Source of the DNA: Arbacia lixula
Taxonomy: Eukaryota; Echinodermata; Echinoidea; Arbacioida; Arbaciidae
Length of the DNA: 64,000 nt
Assembly (NCBI GenBank): GCA_963669155.1
Contig: OZ022589.1
Span: 18,839,287-18,903,286 of the forward strand
Reading direction: 5' to 3'
In this document: positions 20,340 to 32,999 of the stretch, piece after piece
How positions within the stretch are numbered: the stretch's first letter is position 1
Layout of the letters: every line of letters starts with the position of its first letter
Made by a program: the position numbers and the translations under genes
Notes under the pieces: model-generated
Database searches by the model: none
Seen by the model: the letters and a program-made list of their open reading frames with translations, nothing else
What the model was told of the DNA's origin: nothing

Positions 20340-23290
20340 AGGATGAGACTTTAAAAAGGGGTGAGATAAAAGGAGGTGAAAAGGAGGTGAGGGATAACAG
20401 GGAGAGAGAGAGAAAGAGGACCTGGAATGAGAAGGCACATGGATATCAAAGAGCTAGAGAACATGAAAAAGAGGGGAGTGGAGAGGGGCGAGGAGAGGGC
20501 ACCGCGAGACGTTGTCCTCCTTAACTTCCGTTCATATGAAACTAGAAACCGCATTTTACTTCTAATGAAGTTCGCCTCATGGCTTAATCAATATCTCATG
20601 TTTTCTTCGAACCTCACAACATGCCTAGAGAAAGAGGTTAAAAAGAGAAATGTTGGGTAGACATGAATAATTTCATTTTCTTTAAATCTTCAACGTGCTT
20701 TGTTCATGGCAGTGTTTTGTAGTGATACCAGCGGCTGTTTTCATTTTTGTGAAAGGCACATCATGAGAATCAAGTTCATCAATGTGGCCTTTTGACACAT
20801 TAAGCTTTGCCGTATCATTGCAAGCGAAAAACTCTGTCTGCTTCGTCTGTATCAGAAATTACGATTGAATTTATTTGGGCAATTCCTCAATCGTGGCCCA
20901 CAGTATACGGACAGTGCCCGTAATCCGAATAAGCGGCTTTAGCGGTTACTGCTGCAGCACCACAAGCCACCCCGCCACTGAGTACGCGATGGTTAGGATC
21001 ATTTCAGCAATGTGAACATGATCGCTGCGCTGTCGTATTGAATAACCGTGACCTTGAGCCCATGGCGATCCGATATGAGCTGGGATGATCGTATTGAGCG
21101 ACCCGGGTGGGTATGCGGGTATCACAGTCTGAAGCTCGGACGCAAACACGGCACACGAGAGACACATATACTCCCCAGACATGGAAGATTCGTCGTATCT
21201 CCAGGAAGGAAAGTGAAAAATGGCACCGTTTCGGCAGAGCGTCGGAACGTGTGAACAAAAACAATATGTAAATATTGACATTTGGGATCTAGAATACGGG
21301 AAAGATTAGAAGTTGGAGATAAAAATGGAAAGAGGGTGATAAGGATCATGGGTAGAGAGAGGAGGAGAACGGAATGACAGGGATAGGCATAAGAAGGATT
21401 AGATAGAAGCAAGGAGGAGAGAGATGTCTGCTAAGGACTGTGGAGAACGGTTGAGGGGAGCGGCAAGGGGGGGGGCATTACTACCCAAATCATATATGGC
21501 GCCAAGTATGCGTTCATATACGCAACCTATCCGCAAAATAATCGTAACATTTACGACAATTTTGTCGAATCCTTATCGATAGCTGCCTTCATAAACGGGA
21601 ATCACTCAAATAATGCGGTATTTCCTTTTCCTTTTTCCCCGGCAATTTTACTGTACTTATTTGGATCGATACCTAGGACAAATACTGCAATATTGCGGTA
21701 AGCGAATCTTATAAGCTGCGTCTGCAAAATGACCGCAAATGTTGGGGCTTTTTTCATAACGCTCTGGAATGTAATTAGCTCATCGGAACGCTCGGAATAA
21801 TCCATCGTCGTGTGTTAGGAATGTGAGGGAGGGTCATCCGTGTCCAAAATATCGTAAGATCACAGTAAAAAGTGTAGATGAACGGTGTTTTAAGAGGCTC
21901 ATTGGTAAACTTAATACTGACATGCGTCGGTGATAATACGGCATTATCGTGTATGAACAGGCCTAGAGAACACTCAGCGAAAGCAACGCTATATTCCTGA
22001 ACGCTACTGGGGTGTCGAAAGTATTAAAGCAGCAACTTATTTTCCAAACTGAACGTAGCACTAGATTATGCAGAGGTCGCTGAAACCTGTCGAGGGGTGA
22101 TCAACGTATCTCACGTCGCCTTTTGGAAGGAGTGTTTCATGGATCGAGTTGCAACAAGCCGCAGAATGGCGGCGTGAACTTGAATGTAGCGTATGAATTA
22201 GTTATTCATTTCTCCGGAGACTGGTAAGAACACCAGCTCATTCCTAGGACTAATTTGATGAGGGATTTAAGAGATTCTCACCATTGCTGGCCGAGAATCA
22301 ATAGTGCAAGTAGCAAACTGTCAACGTATACATTCACATTTTCTTTGTAGTTTCAGGATATGAAGAAAGAAGAATGGTCCGGAATAACGGGATAAAATGT
22401 GCGGATGACTGTCTTATCCGCCATCACAACCAAGAACACAATGAATGAAATGCTACTTGCTCATCTCTTTGTTCTTTTTGTAAATAGTGCAGAAGGCGGA
22501 TGCGGCGTTTAATTATAAAATCATGCTCATTGGTGATGCTTAACAATTTGAGATTAACAATTTGAAATTAAGTATAATAAAATTCGCAGACAGTACACTA
22601 AGTTTTATGACCCATTTATAATCATTGAGCATGACCAGTGAAAATTGCTTTATCACGAGAGCAGCAAATATTGACCAGACCTTGACACATGACAAAGCCT
22701 TACACCCATCAAAGCTTCTCTCAGTGCAGGTAGTATCCCATTATCAGGGCGCCTATTAACGCTATGATGAACCAATTTCACTTTGGTGAAAATGTACATA
22801 GTTCTTGCGTTTTAGTAGTTAAGTAGTTAAGTAGTTAAGTAGTTAAGTTAACAACTCATACAATGATACATAAACAAATTAAAACACATACATCAACTAA
22901 ATGTTGCCATCCTGTAGCATGTTGAAGAAAGGTGTCCTACCAGTATCCTGGCGGAAGTAAGGCGGAAGTAAAGAGAATACGGTACGCGTCTCGTGACCAC
23001 CAATCAACCAGCATTCTTACCCTTATGCACTATGCAAATTCCGCTTCAATTGACAGACGCAAAAGAATATAGCAATTAAAACGAATCATCGGTGAATTGC
23101 ATGCATATTGCTGTTATAAACTGCTATGCATGACAGATGTAGGACTTGGGGTTGGTCCTTGCCGTGCCTTGGTGTGCAACGCAGGGCCTCATGATTCTCA
23201 CTAGTCCGTGCAGGAAATGGCGTCATTCGGGGGGCCACATACTGTTTCTTGTGACCGAAAAGAACCTTCCCGCCTGCATTAAGTTGCAAT
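20340..23290. other. Mostly unique DNA, no gene seen
   Basis: Open frames on both strands at 20946-21412 overlap each other and resemble no family I know. A short tandem repeat, AAGTAGTT repeated about five times, lies at 22816-22850, and a doubled GGCGGAAGTAA at about 22951-22972. Confidence 0.5.
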
Positions 23291-23291
23291 T

Positions 23292-23375
23292 GTGTGTGTG
23301 TGTATATATGTGTGTATTAGTGTGCGCGCGTGTGTGTGTGTGTGTGTGCTTGCGTGTGTGTGTGTGCTTGCGCGC

Positions 23376-23407
<32 letters not shown>
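23292..23407. repeat. (GT)n microsatellite with CGCG interruptions
   Basis: GT dinucleotides broken by TGCTTGCG and GCGCGCG words, with Z-DNA-forming alternating purine-pyrimidine throughout. Confidence 0.95.
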
Positions 23408-23408
<1 letters not shown>

Positions 23409-23727
23409 CCTTCATTCCCAAGGCTGATTCATGGCCACGAATCATAAATGAGTTCAAGACTAATCAGCAAAAACACAAGGTCATTATAATGACGTTGCAG
23501 GTGGAATACATAACATATTGCACATTTTGAAAAGACATTAGATCAACTTTTTTCAAAATTGCTATATGTTGTCAATTATCAAATCATCGGTCATCTTTGA
23601 AGCCTCTGATTGAATACACATTTGAATAAGACTTACAGAAGCGAGTGAAAAACTATCATGTTGGTAATTTCATTAAGAGTCCCCCACAAATTCGCCCCCA
23701 AAACACGGTTTTGAGCAGAGTTGACAT

Positions 23728-23850
23728 ATTACCTTTTGGAAACAAAGAAACATCGTCCCATCGATAGAGATCTAAGTAAACATATGACCTTCTGAAAACA
23801 AAGAAACATGGTTCCATCTAAAGTGGACATATGACCTTCTGGAAACACAC
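23728..23850. repeat. Short degenerate tandem repeat, about 60-bp unit
   Basis: Two to three partial copies share ACATATGACCTTCTG with AAACAAAGAAACAT after it; the spacing varies, and the last copy lacks the second block. Confidence 0.7.
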
Positions 23851-25313
23851 TCTTCGAATATTGATCGATAACGAGCTAGCCTTAAATGGACCTGTTGAGG
23901 GCGCTGGAGGTGCGTGAAGTCAAGCGAAAGGTTAAAGGGGCGATCCATGCTGGCGATGGGAGGAGCAGGAAGGCCTAATGTCTAGGCCGGCCTTCTGATG
24001 GATTGCATGCAATGAAAACAAGCTCCCTTTTCCGCTGTTCAAACAGTATCTAGTCGTTCCGTTGACCATTGTTATCCTCCACGTGTATGCGTATGCGGGT
24101 GCGTGTGCGTGTGTATTGGTGAAGGGGGGGGGGGGGGGGTTTCTCCCCTCTCCCCTCCCCTCTAACCCTTCCAAGGGGTACATCATGGTTGATGAACTGC
24201 TAGAAGGGAAGCATTTCTCGAATTATCGACTTCCCCACTTGTCTACATCATTGCCTCACAAGGCTACCTATTTATAGTGTCATGCTGGCTGGCAGCACGT
24301 TATACTACTTCGCATTATCATCCCCGGTGCATCCTTCTCGTAGGTCTACATAATGTTGTGAAGATGCCACGATATACAGAATACAATTTAAGGCTGAACA
24401 TGTTGTGATGGGAAATATGTTGAACATTTAATTCCCGATACACCATTTGATGGATCCTCCGAGGTTCGAAGCTAGTACATGCCAAAGATTGCAGTGGTGA
24501 ATTCATGTGTAATAGCGCATTGGAATCAACACACTCAGCGCAATACAGTGCATTATCTTTTCTAGATGACATAATGATATCAGGTTAGATTATGTCATAA
24601 TGTTGATAAATTAATTTCAAAATTGAGTTTGCATTTTGAAAGAGTTGATGTCACGCCTGAGAGGCATTGTTTAACATGCATTATTTAATATGGTTCAGAA
24701 AATGGAATGTTAAGTTCTTTGACGCCACATGTGTTTTTTCCTCATTAGTATAATACACAAAATTCACAAAGAACAGCAGTTTATCTGGCACATAAAGGAT
24801 TAATGCTTGAAATCACATCACCGGTGGTAAATCCTTTTAACTTGCATATTAAAAGACACGATACGTGTTAACATAATTCGAAACCTTTCTTTTTATCGTA
24901 CATTCCAAAGACACCGCCACTCACGATCTTTACGTACGCGCCGCGTTCACCTAGACGCGTTCTCGCCTTCACCCGCGGGGAGGTATAGCGTGCCATGGAT
25001 ACGCCTGTTTGCCCACAGGGCCGCATGAAGTCGGAGACTTCGATAATACTCCCCGAGCTTCCGCTGTCTCATTCAAGACGATTATTAGTTTTCAGAGTGA
25101 TGCGCGATTATGGGGGGTATCCCGAAGGGATCTGGGGAGGAGTGGCGCCATCACTGCCGCCCTCTGATCCTCCTTCACCTTATGATCCTCCTTCACCTTA
25201 TGATCCTACTTCACCTTGCTTGCTGTCATGCTACGTGAGATCAAAGTTGGGAAGCTATAGTTGCGACCTCGATAGTGCCTCTCATACCCCCCCCCCCCTC
25301 CCAGCATACAAAC

Positions 25314-25315
<2 letters not shown>
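23850..25315. other. Mostly unique DNA, no gene seen
   Basis: Contains a G16 run at 24124-24139 and a small triplication of a TCACCTTATGATCC word at about 25168-25216. The 151-codon open frame at 24995-25450 runs through that triplication into the CA array and is low-complexity. Confidence 0.5.
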
Positions 25316-25362
<47 letters not shown>

Positions 25363-25390
25363 CAAAACAAACACACATACACACACATAC
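25316..25390. repeat. (CA)n microsatellite
   Basis: A nearly pure CA run with two ACCAAAACAA-type breaks at its end. Confidence 0.95.
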
Positions 25391-25914
25391 ACCTCTTCGT
25401 TCATTACCACCGCTGTAAGCCACGCCACAACTTGCAATTATAGTTGTTAGGACTGGCAAATCAACAAATTAAGATGTAAACACCAAAAATGAATATACAA
25501 ATGTTTGTTATTAGTATCGGAAACGATTTTGCACACATACTTGAGATATGGAAAGGAGGGTTGGTGGAGGAGGAGAAGAGAGAGGGGGAGAGAGGGGAGC
25601 GGGGGTGTAGAGGCTGGGGAGGAGTGAGAGAGATGGAGATGTCAAATTGTTTATCGTGACACTTTGTATATCTAAGATTCTAACGGCCGTGCATGTAAAT
25701 GTGATGAAAAGATATAAATATACAAGTATTTGGGCGTTATGTCGCCATAGGCCAGCTCTGTCCTAGCAAAGTCACATTAAAGAAGATTACTATAGCGAAG
25801 GCTTATCCCCAGTATAATATTCGACCCTTACAACCGTAAATGCAATGAACGAGAATATCAATGACCAATGGTAGCTACATAAAATGAAAAAATTATTCTA
25901 AAATGGCCAATTTG

Positions 25915-25929
25915 TATGTGTGTGTGTGT

Positions 25930-25968
<39 letters not shown>

Positions 25969-25981
25969 TGTTTGTGTGTGT
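25915..25981. repeat. (TG)n microsatellite
   Basis: A TG run with TATG and TTTG interruptions. Confidence 0.95.
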
Positions 25982-26639
25982 TAATTCATATCCATGGAAA
26001 ACGTATAAAACACGATTGTACAACAAATAAAACATTCGATTAAAAAGTGGGGTAAAAGTTGTACTGATCCAGCTTTGCATATAGGGCATTAGAACTAATT
26101 TCTAACACAAATGCAAATAACATTTATACGTTTTTTTAAGACTTCTTAAGCTACATGATTTAAACTACACGTACAATGTCAAATAATGAGAAACAATCCC
26201 ATCAGTCCTATCATTAGTTATATACCGTTTATACAGCATGATTCAATATAAATTTAAAATGAGATGAATCTTTTTATGAGAAATATAACACTCTATATCA
26301 TCTGCATTGTACATCAAAATCATGAGCATGTTTTAAGATATCATAAAATCATATAACAAACAAAAGTGGCAAGCAATTAGTTAAAAGGCAACTCGTTAAA
26401 GTACTAAGGGAATGTTACGTTGTGTGCAGATGTTACGTTCTATGCCAAAAAATGTTGTGCTATTTTCAGTTAGGAAAAGTGCAAATATTAAACGTTGTGA
26501 GAATAATGATAAAGCTGTAGCTTTCATGAAGGTTATTAACGCTGGATTTAAGTAGGCTGTGCCTCGACAAACCCTTGACATTTTATGGGTAAATATGTTT
26601 TTCCACAAGTGATACACGCAAATCTCGTACAGCCGTATC

Positions 26640-26925
26640 TGGGACACATATTTTTAATATGGTGTCGTGCGAGGCGCCGCACAGTGCTCGGCAACTCGCA
26701 ATCAGCTGACACACCTTCGCTACACCAGGAAGTACGGAAGGGTGCCTCTGCAATACCCTCCGAGACACCTCGGCCCCGGTGGAGGGCGCTGTGATATTAT
26801 TGTTACAGGTGGAGGGGGGCTGCCATCGCCCTGACACCGCTGCAGACTAATCAGAAGGGGTTGGGTAAACAGGGTGAGGTGACACTCTTGTCCCTACTCC
26901 AAGCTGACTTGCATCCGCTGTACTA
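26640..26925. other. GC-richer unique island, possible regulatory DNA
   Basis: Base composition is clearly richer in G+C and CG than the flanks, with CAGCTG and CACCTCGG-type words and no repeat copy. Open frames on both strands overlap without a recognisable domain. A cis-regulatory role is only a guess. Confidence 0.2.
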
Positions 26926-26974
26926 ATGACGACGGCTTAATTCGGTCAACTCCAATGAGTGTTAGCTGCCTTCC

Positions 26975-27012
26975 CTCCTCTCTGTCTCTCTCCCTCCCTC
27001 TCTTTCTCTCTT

Positions 27013-27051
<39 letters not shown>

Positions 27052-27121
27052 TTCTCTCACTCTCTCTTTCTCTCTCTCTCTCTCTCTATCTCTTTCTCTC
27101 TCTCTTTCTCTCTTTCTCTCA

Positions 27122-27183
<62 letters not shown>

Positions 27184-27290
27184 TTCTCTCGCGCTCTCGC
27201 GCTCTCTTTCTTTCTCTCTCTCTCTCCATCTCTTTCTCTCTCTTTCTCTCTTTCTCTCACACTATCTCTCTCTTTCTCTCTCTCCCCTCA
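26975..27290. repeat. (CT)n pyrimidine tract, over 300 bp
   Basis: CT repeats with regular TTTCTCTC interruptions and ACTCTC words suggest a higher-order unit of roughly 60 bp. It is in the opposite strand orientation to most purine tracts in this window. Confidence 0.95.
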
Positions 27291-27299
27291 TGCTCTCCT

Positions 27300-29830
27300 A
27301 ACCTAACCTCCTTTCGTGCGTTTGTTACTCCTTATTGAAGGTGTCTCAGTAGCTGTGTCTTATATCATGTATACTAGCTTATTGTAAAATCTATCTTCTC
27401 CTCTGCCCATCCTATCTCTCCACCTCAGTACTATTAGTCAATGGGATTTCCTGACTCGGTACTGAGAGAGGTAATTCTGTTCGGCCAGTTGTCGACCAAT
27501 ATTATGCGAGTGGTCGAATGAATCATCTGGCCATCTACCCCACTCCCATACTCCATGTTCGATTCTTTATTATGCTAAGTTGTCAAAATAATTGGCGGAG
27601 CACGCCGTTTCCTTGGCAGGTAATATTGAGCGAAGAGACCACTGCTCATGAATATTCCCCAGCTTTTCCCCGGATAGAAAGACGCCTTTGGTATGCCAGC
27701 TGCGGAGCTTTGCCGCCAATAGACCAGTTCGTAGTTACACGATGGTTGGACAATTCACTGAATAAATACTACAAGAATGCAGACTGGGATCTGTTCATTA
27801 AGGCGGATGGGATGATGGATGTGAATACATTTTACAATGTGCCCAAAACAACAATACAAACAGGTGCGCATGGTGGAATGTTCTTTTACTGCCTTTCAAA
27901 GCTGAATGATTGTTGTCATATCTGCATGATAATGAAGAGAAACCTGGTTGAGTATCTAATGAATTTTAAATTTACTCTGTGAGTTGTTCAATTGACCCGA
28001 GGTTATTCGTACCAGCAACAATCTGCTCATGCGCACATTGTAACTACGAACTCGCTTATTGCTCAGCCGCCTGCCATGAGGATCTCTGGCCCTGTCCGTC
28101 AGACACTACGATTGAAGGAGGGAGTGTATTTGGGGGATAACGGAGGAGGATATATTGGCGTCATCGCCAGCGAGCTCTCCTGTCAAGTCAAATTGACTGC
28201 AGAGAGCCGCTCGAGATTGGACACGTAATATCCTATCCGTCAAGTTCAAACACGTCTCACCCTGTTTATTACAGAGCTTGGGTCTGCGGTCAACTTCATT
28301 TTACGTTTCACCTTTTGTTTATTTTAGCCTCTTTCTTGTTTTGGGGTGAATTTAACAAATTGGTACAACGTTACCATGGTTACAGCCTAGTTTTATTATC
28401 CTCGCTAACACGTGGATATTGTGGTCATTTGAGCCGGTCGTGTTACGTGTTCTTTAGTAGTGATGGAGCTGCTTGTTAGCTGCTCCTCCCATGCAACCTC
28501 ACCTGGATGCACCACCTTATCTCCGTGGGCTAGGTGCCACATCAGCCACCTTCCGGACGGGCCCTTTGCCATGCCATCCATCTCCCTTACTCCCTCTCCT
28601 CCAAGCCGAATTAAGCTCTCCCCGCATCAAAGATGCAGGACTCATCAATTATTATTGACGATGGCACAGTCATGTAAGCGATGCCGCAGATTACGTGCCG
28701 AACTTTGCAGACTTTCTTCGGAAATTTTACCTTTCATCTTGTACCCCGCGCACGTCAACAATATTGTTTTTCTCGTTTGGGGTTAATAAGAGCGGTGATG
28801 GGAGAAACAGTGATGACCGCACACCATCAGTATGATCTCCCGATAATTCATTAAGCTACTTTTTTCTCGATCAACATCACGTGACCAACATGTATGAAAC
28901 AACATTAAGATTGAGTCCCCGAGAAATAAAACAAAGCGGACCATTGAATTGAATCTGTTCTGGTTAAATATTACGCCCCTTACTTTAAGCTAGCTATTGC
29001 TGATCTAATCTTCATGTTCTGCACATACGAAATGAGAATTGTGGTCAGCATGTGCTAATCTTAATTCAGGTATATAACTTCTACTGTTGTTTCGCATGTC
29101 TAATATTTGTCAAGAAGTTTGATCTCAGAAACATCGCCCTTTCACCATGCTAACGCATTAACGAGTATCATTTCATCATGTTGATGGTTACATCACGCGT
29201 CTGTGAAAGATAGTGTCTAATAAAGTGCTAATCGTCTTTAAGCTTATGCACGTTATCGTTTAATTGAGCGTGAGTTTCCTAAAATGCAGTTGTTGTTATT
29301 TGTTGTAATTGCTATTTCAGAATCAAATGTTTATGGATGTCGGTGTGACATTTGTTTATTGATATTTGCAGGGCCCCCTGGTAGAACAGCATTTTGCTCA
29401 CTGACAGGGCTACCCCCTTGCCATAAATACAAAAAAAAATACCAAAAAAATATAACTCTGAAAATTAACTTCTGAAATTCAGTCGCCGATAACATCTCCT
29501 GCGTAGAGAAACTTTTAAACTGGTTTTGAGCCAATGACATTCCTAGAGCAATTGTAATATCTGATTGCGGGCACGCTCTTCCTCAACGATACAATCATGG
29601 CAAATTACGTTAAACATGTTAAAGGACAAAAGCAAGAGGAATGTCCGAGGGTAAACGTATATGAGTTATTTGCAGGAGGGCAAAGGCGTTTCGCTAAAGT
29701 TGTTAATAGCGTAGATTTATCAATACGAGTTCTTCTGAAATTTGCTTCTCTATTTTTCAATCTAATTGGAAATTGGTTTGAATTCTTGATAATATACAAT
29801 ACATAGGGACCAGGATTGTCATGGGGAGGC
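27300..29830. other. Unique DNA with unrecognised open frames
   Basis: The longest open frame is 154 codons (27518-27982, plus). Its amino-acid composition looks protein-like in its second half (WLDNSLNKYYKNADWDLF) but I know no such domain, and no splice partner is evident. Another frame at 28460-28786 is unrecognised too. I would not call either a gene. Confidence 0.4.
29368..29462 (+). repeat. Possible retroposon 3' tail
   Basis: GGGCCCCCTGGTAGAACAGC and CTGACAGGGCTACCCC are followed by GCCATAAATAC and an A-rich ACCAAAA tail. The order (structured block, then A-rich simple tail) fits the 3' end of a SINE or RTE-like LINE, but no body is identifiable upstream. Confidence 0.3.
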
Positions 29831-29831
29831 T

Positions 29832-29855
29832 GGGGGGGGGGGGGGGGGGGGGGGG
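29832..29855. repeat. Poly-G run of 24
   Basis: Twenty-four uninterrupted G, the longest such run in the window. Confidence 0.97.
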
Positions 29856-30167
29856 CTTAAGGGGCAAGACAGATACTAGAAGGTCAGTTTTGCGTGAGAA
29901 TCGATCTGATCTGTCGTAAACCGTTTTAACAATGGATCACCCTTGAATGCCCTAAAGACGCATGTTCTGGCGGATGGCGTGGCTGGTTTAACGTGTCGAC
30001 CAAAGGAATACGCACCACACCTCGCCTCGTGACACGCGCAGGGTCTGATGTCGCTTTAATGAGCCTTGGGAGGCTGCCGAAGTGGGTCGGCCGCGTAATA
30101 GCTCTCTTCCTGCTTGCGGCTGGTTATACAGAGGTTGCTGTTATTGTTGTTAGCATTCGTGTTGATC

Positions 30168-30329
30168 TGGGCCCTGTTGCATAAAGCTTACCATGGATGG
30201 TAACTTTGCTATCAATGGCAACTTCTATGGAAATCTTCAATTTGATTGGCTGTTGGGCGGTGTTACCATGGAATTTATCATTGATGGCAGAGTTACCATA
30301 AATGGTAAGTTTCATGCATCGGTGTCCTG
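30168..30329. mobile_element. 160-bp MITE, copy A (GGGCCCTGTTGCAT family)
   Basis: Starts TGGGCCCTGTTGCATAAAGC and ends CATGCATCGGTGTCCTG, roughly inverse. The interior has repeated ATGGTAAC/GTTACCAT palindromes and a central TTCAATTTGATTGGC block common to the family. It has no coding capacity. Confidence 0.82.
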
Positions 30330-30341
30330 CTAAACAAATAC

Positions 30342-30503
30342 CAGGGTCCCGTTGCATATAACTTAGCATTAATGGCAACTGTGTCACCAATGGTTACTGC
30401 TATGGTAAAACTGCTCGACAGGCAATCAAATTCAAGGTTTTCTTAGAAGTTACCAATGATAGCAAAGTTACCATCAATGATAAGGTTTAGGCAACAGGGC
30501 ACA
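30342..30503. mobile_element. 160-bp MITE, copy B, directly after copy A
   Basis: Starts AGGGTCCCGTTGCATATAAC and ends GGTTTAGGCAACAGGGCAC. Only about 12 bp separate it from copy A, in the same arrangement, so the two form a tandem pair. The central block CTCGACAGGCAATCAAATTC matches copies C-E better than A does. Confidence 0.82.
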
Positions 30504-30504
30504 G

Positions 30505-31966
30505 GGCAAATACAAATTATTACCTTGCTGCTACTTATCAAGGTAGTCAGACTCGGGCCGCCGAACGCTATAATAAAGTTAAAGAGTGTGCTTTCAAACA
30601 ATCTGTCTTAAGCAACAATGAACAAACGTCCGTGAGGATCTTTCTGTACCCGGAGGAAACTTCGCCTATGTGATCACGTGTGCAATAGGTGCGTGTCATG
30701 TGCAACGTTACGTACATGTTTAACACCGATTCAATCTAACGTTGGACCCCTTGAACATGTTGAAGTAGGTTATGAGACTCGTACACTCGTACAGCTATTT
30801 ACTGACAGTGCAACGCGGCGAATATGTAACTGATCATTTCATTTGCATTTGCGTGAATGGAGTATGCGAGTGAGTCATAAGACATGAATATTAACAACAG
30901 GCCAATCTACCCATCTGAATCGTAGGGAAAAGAGAAAACATCAACTTTGAAGTACGACCGTCGCTGTGGATTACGTCGCCCATTTACCGAAATCACCGAC
31001 GATAGCCATCGAGCGTCCATACACAGAAAAACGGATAACGACGTGAATCGATCGTTCTGCGTCCTAATGGACCCGACACACTGGACCATGTACTCGAACA
31101 CTGTCGATGGTTTTAATTTTCACCGAGAGCAGGGGTGATGGTTGCCACTAGAAGAGCTATCACTCTAAAGGGTTGTATCCCTCTTAAATACGACATGAAC
31201 ATATGTAGTGGTATTGACATGATCGAGTACAGAAATCCCCCTGAATAATGTGACATCCATTAGAGATTTCATCTTAAGAACAGTGTGATACTTTGATGGA
31301 AAGCTTAGAGCGCGCCAGTGATTGGCATCGTTCGCACGTGGTGGCTTTGAGGTAAGCCCCTTGAGGGTACGAGTTCAAGTCCTATGAATATGAATAGTAC
31401 ATCCCGTCCCGTGGTTCTCCTCTTTAAAAAAGGATTTACATAACAAGAATAATCAGGAAAGAATACTAGCATGGGTGATGATAAAAACACATTACATTCC
31501 GCGACGTCGTGTATGGTATAGGCCCTGTAAATATGAACTCGTAGTCACGACTCATGAATTCCGTTGAAGATATTATCTGCAGAGAGAAGATACCAGAGGG
31601 ATGGGGGGGGGGGGGGTCAAAGATTACGTATATCCTCTCACATATGTGATTTATAATTGTGATGGTCGTGATGATTGATCTTTAATACACTCTTAATGTG
31701 CCAATGATCTTTCTCCATCCATTATGTGTACTAGTAAATACAAGCAGTGCAGGGGGGGGGGGGGGGGTCACATATTACAGTATACGGTTCAAGGGTCGCT
31801 GGAATACATGTTGTAGAACGAATACATCCCCCCCCCCCCCCGTGGGCCCACCTGTTGGATCTGTTAATCCCCTGGTATCCGTGAACAATCATGCCATTTG
31901 TAGATCAGTTCACCAATTAATGACACAACTATCATAGAGTAGCCGTTTGTCTGACACACAAAGGGA
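30505..31966. other. Unique DNA with homopolymer runs, no gene seen
   Basis: G14 at about 31604-31617, G16 at 31752-31767 and a C14 run at about 31829-31842; the last two lie in inverted orientation about 60 bp apart. A weak B-box-like AGTTCAAGTCC at 31371 has no tRNA fold around it. Confidence 0.5.
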
Positions 31967-31970
31967 TTAA

Positions 31971-32054
31971 CCCTTTGTGTGTCAAACATAGTGGCGCTCT
32001 ATGGCATTTGTGGGTATAACTTGTTAATAGATACACATGCGACACACACAAAAG
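31971..32054. mobile_element. piggyBac-type MITE with TTAA on both sides
   Basis: An 84-bp element begins CCCTTTGTGTGTC and ends, inverted, CTTTTGTGTGTGTC; TTAA flanks both sides (31967-31970, 32055-32058). Immediately to the left, 31951-31965 is a second end in the opposite direction, so two element ends share one TTAA. TTAA duplication and a CCCTTTG end are typical of piggyBac-mobilised elements. Confidence 0.8.
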
Positions 32055-32059
32055 TTAAG

Positions 32060-32800
32060 TATAACATTAAAAGGTGCTGTAACATGTATGAGGTCGTCAA
32101 ACCTGTGTGAACTCTATCATGGCGCATGCTGTACCGACTGGGAGTGATAAGATCGGTGTGGGGTGGTAGACCGCGGTAGAAATATGGCAGGCACATGCAA
32201 ATATGATAAACAAAGGCAGACGGAGGATGGGATGGAGAGACAGAGACAGGAGCAATGTGATTGATTGAATAATTAACTATTGTACTTCGTTAAATATTTG
32301 AGCAAATGAGTACCGAGAATGCCGCTTCCAAAATATTGCGCGTGTTGTCTAGTGTAAATAACGAATAATATGCGTGATGTCAACAACTACGAAATATTTA
32401 TTATAAACTAACCCATATCTGGCAAACCCTTTGCATAATATTCTTTCGTAACGTATGGTTTCATTGATTGTGGAACACAATGTACACGGTAATGGGTATC
32501 ACATGAAACAGTAAACACACTTCCTCACTTTTTTTTAGAACCGAAACAGAAAAGAATGAGAGCAAGAATGAGTCAGAAAGAGGGAAAAAAGGGACAGAAA
32601 AAAAGAGTAAGAGACAAAACGAAACAGAGAAACAGATTTTTAAAAAGGGAGGAGTGCGGGCATTTGTGCAGGGGGTTCTTGTTATCAAATATTGTCTATG
32701 ACTCATCTTCAAAGTATTTAAATGAATGGAAAAGAGTTCGGGTTATTTCAATCAGCAGAATGAAAAATAACAAATCTAAATGAGCAGGCAGGGACGGACG
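32060..32800. other. Unique DNA, no gene seen
   Basis: AT-rich, turning purine-rich near 32550-32640. No exon or repeat copy recognised. Confidence 0.5.
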
Positions 32801-32806
32801 CGCGCC

Positions 32807-32835
32807 AGAGAGAGAGAGAGAGATAGAAAACGAGG

Positions 32836-32928
<93 letters not shown>

Positions 32929-32992
32929 GAGGGGGGGAGGGGGGAGAGGGGGTGGGGGAGGCAGAGAGAGAGAGAGTGAAAGAGAGAGAGCA
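32807..32992. repeat. (GA)n tract with G-rich segment
   Basis: Pure GA over about 110 bp is followed by GGGGGGAGGGG-type runs (32919-32960) and GA again. The G-rich block could form quadruplex structure on the plus strand. Confidence 0.95.
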
Positions 32993-32999
32993 CCAGACA

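Noticed and set aside
24440-24490. Possible tRNA T-arm (GAGGTTCGAAGCTAG)
   Set aside because: Only the GGTTCGAA word fits; no matching acceptor or D-arm upstream.
25316-25390. CRISPR-like array
   Set aside because: All direct repeats found (CA, GT, 58-bp, 199-bp units) are contiguous satellites without unique spacers, in a eukaryotic context.
27057-27260. Arg-Glu or Ser-Leu repeat proteins over GA/CT arrays here and elsewhere
   Set aside because: They are translations of dinucleotide repeats; the same pattern appears at every GA array in the window.
31320-31395. Possible tRNA or tRNA-derived SINE (AGTTCAAGTCC B-box-like word)
   Set aside because: No A box at the right distance and no cloverleaf: acceptor and anticodon stems do not pair.
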